64,000 bases of DNA from Bacteroidaceae bacterium (GTDB taxonomy: Bacteria > Bacteroidota > Bacteroidia > Bacteroidales > Bacteroidaceae): assembly GCA_024697785.1 (NCBI GenBank), contig JAILEU010000037.1:1-64000 (forward strand), read 5' to 3'. Numbering within the stretch: position 1 is the stretch's first letter; each line of letters begins with the position of its first letter. The position numbers and the translations under genes are program-made. A model generated the notes under the pieces. It did no database searches. It was given only the letters and a program-made list of their open reading frames with translations, and had not been told where the DNA came from. Positions 59,853 to 64,000 of the stretch are shown piece by piece.

Positions 59853-61787
59853 TCACGGGGCTCCCTGATTCTTGTCTTTTACGTATTTCAAGACAGCCTC
59901 GGGACTTAGGCCCATCCGCTTGGAGAAATATTTCATCAGCGTCCTGGGACCCTCATAATCCTCTTCAAGGGTTTCTACAGCGACCTTCTCCTGATGGACT
60001 ACAAGACGGTTGATGAAAGAGAGCATCTCTTCGCCACAGGTCTCGAAGGGGATGTTTGACATCACATGATCGTACTGCTGTCCGACGCAGAGCATATAGG
60101 GAACCTTCATCGCCCTCAGGCTTTTGGCAATCTGCTTTGACCCCACGAACTTATATCCGCCGTCGGGAAGCACCATCTCGTCGAACGGCACCTGGTCGTC
60201 GGCATCGCCATGATACATCATGACGGGGCAGGGCCTGTTTTTCCACGTCAGGCTGTCATCCATGCTAAGCATGATGGCACATGCCCCGCCGATGACCCCG
60301 GCATAGCGGAAATCCTTCGGAAGATGCTGTGCCGCCAGTTCCGTCTCATTGCAGAGCCAGTTCTCGGCCATCACGCTGTTGATGGCTCCTGCGCTGCCGC
60401 CACCGATGATGATCTTCGTCACATCCGCATTCCATTGGTCAGCATGAGCCACCAGAAAACCGGTGGCATCATAGAGGTATTCCACCGATGTCCGGATGGC
60501 ATCCCGGATGATGTCTGAATAAACTTTGTCGTTCCACACGTCGGCCGACTTTCCGAACATCGGGACGTGGTCCAGTTTCCCCTGGCTTCGGGCGATGGCA
60601 ATTCCGAGGGGATAGTCCATCGAAGCCACTATCATGCCGGCATCCACCATCTTGCCGAACACGCCGGCGCTATCGACGTCGATGGTCCTGTCGCCGCCGC
60701 CCCACCCCCCGCCATGGACATGGAGGAACACAGGCCGTCTGCCTGTCACTTTGGCGGATGGGTTCCAGTATATATCCACCTTGAAGGTGTCGCGGAAAGC
60801 ATACGTCTCTTTGCGCACGGACGATGCGGACGTCTGAGGTAAGAACTTCACGTCCCTCATGAAGCCTACCATCAACGCCACCCAGTTGTCCACGTTCTTT
60901 TCGGTCGTCGAGGCGCCAAAGCCATGATTGCAGTCCCAGAAGGTGTGCAGTTCTGTCGGCACCTTAGCCTCGCGCCAGGCATGATAGACATTCTCGGGCT
61001 CTTCGGCATGGAATATGTCATTGACCGGCGAACAAATCCACACAGGTCCTGCGCCGGCCGGAACCTTGATGTCGGCGGTCCAGCCGCCATAGATGATTCC
61101 CGTAAAATCAGGCTGTGTCTCGGGCGTGTTGAAGAGCGTCTGGTGCATGGACGTTATGGCCCCGGCCGAGAAGCCCATGATGCCTATCTTATCCTCACGA
61201 AGGTTCCATTCCCTTGCATGCTGACGGACCGTCTTCATAGCCTGATTGGCATCAGCAAACGCCATTTCCTGATAGGGCACCTCCCCACACCACTCCGTGA
61301 CCGTGGGTTCCTGGCCGTTATGTTTGTCTTTGAAGTTCTGTTTACAAACTTCTGTCAGAGGCATATAGACCTCCATGAACTCGCGTGCATCTTTTGGTGC
61401 ACGTCCGTCTTTCATCAGCATCGGGCAGGTGCGATACGTCAGCACGAAGGCTGTGATGCCCTGCTTTGCCAGCTGCCGTGCGGCCAGTTCACCCTCCGTG
61501 CGGACGGACAGCATGCAGAAGCCACCGCCCGGACAGACGATCATGGCTGTGCCGTTGGGCTTTTCCGGCAGAAACACTTTCATGGTCGGCTCGGTGACAT
61601 TGAACGTGATGGGGTTTGAGGTGTTGGTGAGCGTCACCTCATGATGCGTCCAGTCCTCCGAGCCAGGTGCTTTTCCCTGATAGAGCCTGATCACCTGGCC
61701 GTCGGTCAGACCGCCCCCAGGATGATCTCCGTTTGCCCATGCAGACAAACCGCATATCAATGTCACTAATAATAAGATTTTTCTCAT
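59853..61787 (-). CDS. tandem double esterase with two alpha/beta-hydrolase domains
   Basis: 644 residues with a signal peptide (MRKILLLVTLICGLSAWA). Domain 1 (about 65-315) has the oxyanion-type VCPGGGFCML, nucleophile Ser207 in GFSAG, and His288 in CNHGF. Domain 2 (about 330-610) has HVHGGGWGGGDR, Ser465 in GGGSAG, an HGDADDQVP acid block and a late His in YDHVMSN. Both halves look catalytically complete, so this is probably a bifunctional acetyl-type esterase acting on xylan or pectin side groups. Gene end abuts the GH35-like gene (3 bp, convergent). Confidence 0.85.
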   Translation of the reverse strand: MRKILLLVTLICGLSAWANGDHPGGGLTDGQVIRLYQGKAPGSEDWTHHEVTLTNTSNPITFNVTEPTMKVFLPEKPNGTAMIVCPGGGFCMLSVRTEGELAARQLAKQGITAFVLTYRTCPMLMKDGRAPKDAREFMEVYMPLTEVCKQNFKDKHNGQEPTVTEWCGEVPYQEMAFADANQAMKTVRQHAREWNLREDKIGIMGFSAGAITSMHQTLFNTPETQPDFTGIIYGGWTADIKVPAGAGPVWICSPVNDIFHAEEPENVYHAWREAKVPTELHTFWDCNHGFGASTTEKNVDNWVALMVGFMRDVKFLPQTSASSVRKETYAFRDTFKVDIYWNPSAKVTGRRPVFLHVHGGGWGGGDRTIDVDSAGVFGKMVDAGMIVASMDYPLGIAIARSQGKLDHVPMFGKSADVWNDKVYSDIIRDAIRTSVEYLYDATGFLVAHADQWNADVTKIIIGGGSAGAINSVMAENWLCNETELAAQHLPKDFRYAGVIGGACAIMLSMDDSLTWKNRPCPVMMYHGDADDQVPFDEMVLPDGGYKFVGSKQIAKSLRAMKVPYMLCVGQQYDHVMSNIPFETCGEEMLSFINRLVVHQEKVAVETLEEDYEGPRTLMKYFSKRMGLSPEAVLKYVKDKNQGAP

Positions 61788-61810
61788 ATTGTCTGTTGAT
61801 TTAGAGTGGT

Positions 61811-62965
61811 TCAGTATTTTTTATCTATCAAATCGAGGCCGTAGGAATGTGTGTGTCCTTTGACGGCGTCGTCAATCCACTTGGCAAAACTGACGCCAGC
61901 GCTTCGGTCGGTAAAAAAGTCCCTCGTCAGCAGAATGGTATGCTGCGTCAGCGCCTCTTCAGGCTGGGTGACGATGTCGTCCCACAGGAATACGCCGCAC
62001 GAGGGTATGCTGTCCTGCAGCTGGCGCACAAACCGCTTTAGGTTCCGCTGCTGCACGTCGCCGTCAGTCCGTGTGGGCTTGCCGTTGCGCTTAGCGTCGA
62101 AATAGGTCTGCACATTGGCCAGGGCCTCGTCACGCACCGAACAGCCATACAGAATCTTAACCCTGCCGCCATAATCTCTGTCGAGCGCAAGCAGACAGTC
62201 CATGATGATGTTGTCCGACACGATTCGTCCCGCTATCTCCCGCGGAGCCTTCCACACGTTCTCGGCGACATACCGCCAGTCCTGATACAAGCCGAGCGAG
62301 CCGTCGATGCAGACCGTGACGTCCGGCAGGTTTGGGAAATGAGCGATGACATCCTCGGCCAGCAACGCCGTGCCCCACCCTCCTGCGCTGTATCCGCATA
62401 CCAGCAGCGCCTCAGGCTGGCCCATGAAAGGCATCACCATGCTCAGCGCCCCTGCATAGTTGGTGTATCCGTGATGATGCAGCACCCTCGGCTCACCATC
62501 CAGTGAGGTGTAGGGGAAGTCACCCGTGCCGCAATGGAAATCGCCGCAGCCGTAGGGGATGGCAAGGACAGTCCAGTCCTTGAAGGGATTCCTGCCGTCC
62601 TGTGAGCCGATGCCCCATGTGGCCACGAAGTCCTGATACTTCACGTTGTCCGCATAGAACCCGCCTTCCCTGACCACCGACCTGCCCCGTGCTGCCGTAT
62701 ATTCATCGATGCTTACCCCGCCGCCGAGGAAATAGACCATGACTCTGTTTGCCGTCCCCTTCCTGAAGAAAGCCCTCCATGGCGAGCCGTCGGCCGACAC
62801 GGCACCCTCGGGGGCCACCTCGTACCACGTCCCCGTTTCGGGCGTCCCCCGCAGCTCGGGGAACTCCATGAGAAACGTCTTCTTCAAGGCTATGCCGCCC
62901 CCCAGGACGACCAGACTGGCTATGACAACCGCCACGACCAGCCCTGTTCTCTTCCGTCTTCTCAT
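61811..62965 (-). CDS. pectin acetylesterase-like protein (Notum/PAE type)
   Basis: 384 residues from the ATG at 62965; a longer frame is an Arg-rich overlap with the upstream gene. A signal anchor (LVVAVVIASLVVLGGGIAL) follows a basic RRRKR start. Family features are VMVYFLGGGVSIDEYTAARG (oxyanion loop), IPYGCGDFHCGTGDF, the nucleophile in CGYSAGGWGTALLAEDV and a late HTHSYG His. It removes acetyl groups from pectin-like polymers in characterised relatives. The start codon overlaps the previous gene stop by 4 bp, so the two are coupled. Confidence 0.84.
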   Translation of the reverse strand: MRRRKRTGLVVAVVIASLVVLGGGIALKKTFLMEFPELRGTPETGTWYEVAPEGAVSADGSPWRAFFRKGTANRVMVYFLGGGVSIDEYTAARGRSVVREGGFYADNVKYQDFVATWGIGSQDGRNPFKDWTVLAIPYGCGDFHCGTGDFPYTSLDGEPRVLHHHGYTNYAGALSMVMPFMGQPEALLVCGYSAGGWGTALLAEDVIAHFPNLPDVTVCIDGSLGLYQDWRYVAENVWKAPREIAGRIVSDNIIMDCLLALDRDYGGRVKILYGCSVRDEALANVQTYFDAKRNGKPTRTDGDVQQRNLKRFVRQLQDSIPSCGVFLWDDIVTQPEEALTQHTILLTRDFFTDRSAGVSFAKWIDDAVKGHTHSYGLDLIDKKY

Positions 62966-63882
62966 AGTCCCTTTCTTTTGACGTTCGTCCAGCGCTCGCT
63001 GTTCCTCACTATCTCTGCATCGTCGCCTACGAAGGCTTCGCCGGCAGCCATGTCGCCCTTCAGGAAATAGGCCAGCCATGCCGTCATGTAGGCGTCGCCC
63101 TCACCCCCCATCTCCTCGTGGTCCTTGCTGGTGTGGCGTGCAGCCACTACGGGGTACGCTCCCGTCGTTTCGTCGAAATTTGCCTGGAAGGCCTCTTCGG
63201 GACTGATGATCGTAGAGTCCCAGTTGCCCGTACCCGCCACCATCAGCAGCGGGGCGGTGATCCTAGCAAAGTCCGTCGCGCCCCACTTCAGGTTGATGCC
63301 CAGCTGTTTCTGCGGACAGCTGCACAGATAGACAGCCTTGTAACGATGGCTGTTAGGGTAGGCCGTTGCCGCCATCACTGCGCCGTACGCCCCTTGCGAA
63401 TAACCGGCAACGGCAATCTTTGTCGTGTCAATCCGGCCATGGAACAGATTGTCTTGCCTTGCGGCAAGGTCAAGGAATTCATCTAACGTCTGCGAGATAG
63501 ATGCGCCTGTCCCCGTCTGCCTGTCCATATTCCCGATGACGACGAACCCCCACGAAGCCAGATGCTCCATGGCCTCCATCAGGTCATAGGCCGTGGTGTT
63601 CGACGCATTGCCGATGCTGACGATCGGCAGCGGGCTGCCGGTCCCCAGCATCGTCTGCGGATAGACGGCCACAATCTTTCCTATGGCCCGACTGTCGCTC
63701 TCGAATTCGGCCGTGGCAACCTCCTCACCGCCCTTTTTTGCATATCGGCCTTCGATGGGCATCTTCGTGTTGATCTCTCCTTTATAAAATCCTCCCTTGT
63801 GCGTGTCCTGACAGCCGGCTGCGACGACCGTCATCGCCAGACACATGACTGCGCGTGACATCTTCTTTGACAATGGTTTCAT
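62962..63882 (-). CDS. alpha/beta-hydrolase lipoprotein (dienelactone hydrolase/PET-hydrolase-like)
   Basis: 306 residues. Lipoprotein signal ending VVAAGC, with Cys24 as acceptor. The hydrolase core has the nucleophile in VAGYSQGAYGAVMAA, an Asp in MVAGTGNWDSTII and a likely His in HTSKDHEEMGG. An esterase of the chlorophyllase or DLH clan, probably on the outer face of the cell with the neighbouring esterases. It starts 6 bp after the stop of the partial gene at the window edge and overlaps the pectin acetylesterase-like gene by 4 bp. Confidence 0.82.
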   Translation of the reverse strand: MKPLSKKMSRAVMCLAMTVVAAGCQDTHKGGFYKGEINTKMPIEGRYAKKGGEEVATAEFESDSRAIGKIVAVYPQTMLGTGSPLPIVSIGNASNTTAYDLMEAMEHLASWGFVVIGNMDRQTGTGASISQTLDEFLDLAARQDNLFHGRIDTTKIAVAGYSQGAYGAVMAATAYPNSHRYKAVYLCSCPQKQLGINLKWGATDFARITAPLLMVAGTGNWDSTIISPEEAFQANFDETTGAYPVVAARHTSKDHEEMGGEGDAYMTAWLAYFLKGDMAAGEAFVGDDAEIVRNSERWTNVKRKGL

Positions 63883-63888
63883 TTCTTC

Positions 63889-64000
63889 AGTTGTTTAAAA
63901 CGTTATTGACTGCATATCGGGTTGTTTCCTTTATGTTCAGCGGCAGGCTGATGACCGGGGTTTCGGCGTCCTCGCAGATTTCCACCGTATAGGTTCCGGC
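63889..64000 (-). CDS. C-terminal end of a secreted-type protein (cut by window edge)
   Basis: 37 codons in frame to a TGA at 63889, reading AGTYTVEICEDAETPVISLP and ending YAVNNVLNN. The pattern is that of a final beta-sandwich strand pair, as at the end of surface glycan-binding or glycosidase proteins. Too short to name. It precedes the lipoprotein hydrolase gene by 6 bp on the same strand, so it is probably the upstream member of the same operon. Confidence 0.5.

Overview
The window looks like chromosomal DNA from a Bacteroidota bacterium of the Prevotella/Segatella type, probably a gut or rumen plant-polysaccharide degrader. The evidence is the repeated TAnnTTTG promoter element (often with TTTG/TTG about 20 bp upstream), an RprX/RprY pair, a complete MoxR-DUF58-BatABCDE operon, DUF4295 after rpmB-rpmG, a DUF5103 type IX secretion plug protein, and a cluster of secreted esterases with a GH35-like galactosidase at the right end. 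No calls were checked by database search. Functions come from reading motifs and gene order.

Layout. 1-3.9 kb is an accessory, defence-like segment: the 3' end of a McrB-like AAA+ ATPase, its DUF2357/PD-(D/E)XK partner, a nucleoside deoxyribosyltransferase-like protein, a HigA-type antitoxin with no visible HigB, and an unrecognised ORF. A cluster of REP-like hairpins follows (4.0-4.3 kb). 4.3-20 kb is core housekeeping: rpmB-rpmG-DUF4295, mnmA, tRNA-Val and tRNA-Tyr, rprXY, a nitroreductase, an SPFH protein, DedA-tsaD-pncC, glnS, yccF, pgeF and glycerate kinase.

20-28.7 kb is a second accessory island. A WYL regulator and a metallophosphoesterase face a rightward run of unusual genes: an LRV/HEAT-like protein, a truncated copy and then a full copy of a ClpP-like protein whose catalytic Asp appears to be Asn, small unknown proteins, a Cdc48-type AAA+ ATPase, a truncated phosphoesterase, an AT-rich PD-(D/E)XK nuclease and a beta-CASP-like MBL nuclease. 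This is the best candidate for an undescribed system.

28.7-37 kb holds a repeat-rich spacer, a rhodanese-MBL fusion lipoprotein, a dicarboxylate symporter, a ProX-type editing protein, pfkA, clpC and the plug protein. 37.5-51.3 kb is a nearly gapless leftward block: ftsY, rimO, HU, an HU-transmembrane-LysM fusion, moxR, DUF58, a membrane protein, batA-E, a PAP2 phosphatase and a small DNA-binding protein. 51.5-57.8 kb has a CE15-like glucuronoyl esterase, a DUF486 protein, a TPR/propeller protein, a nucleoside phosphorylase and mnmE. 58-64 kb is a carbohydrate-active cluster: a GH35-like enzyme on the plus strand, then a tandem double esterase, a pectin-acetylesterase-like protein, an alpha/beta-hydrolase lipoprotein and a cut-off gene on the minus strand.

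A recurring theme is short tandem repeats (15 to about 30 bp units) that begin at or just after stop codons (unknown ORF at 3.9 kb, ProX-like gene, clpC, mnmE) or fill a 5' leader (yccF). They differ in sequence but share an architecture.
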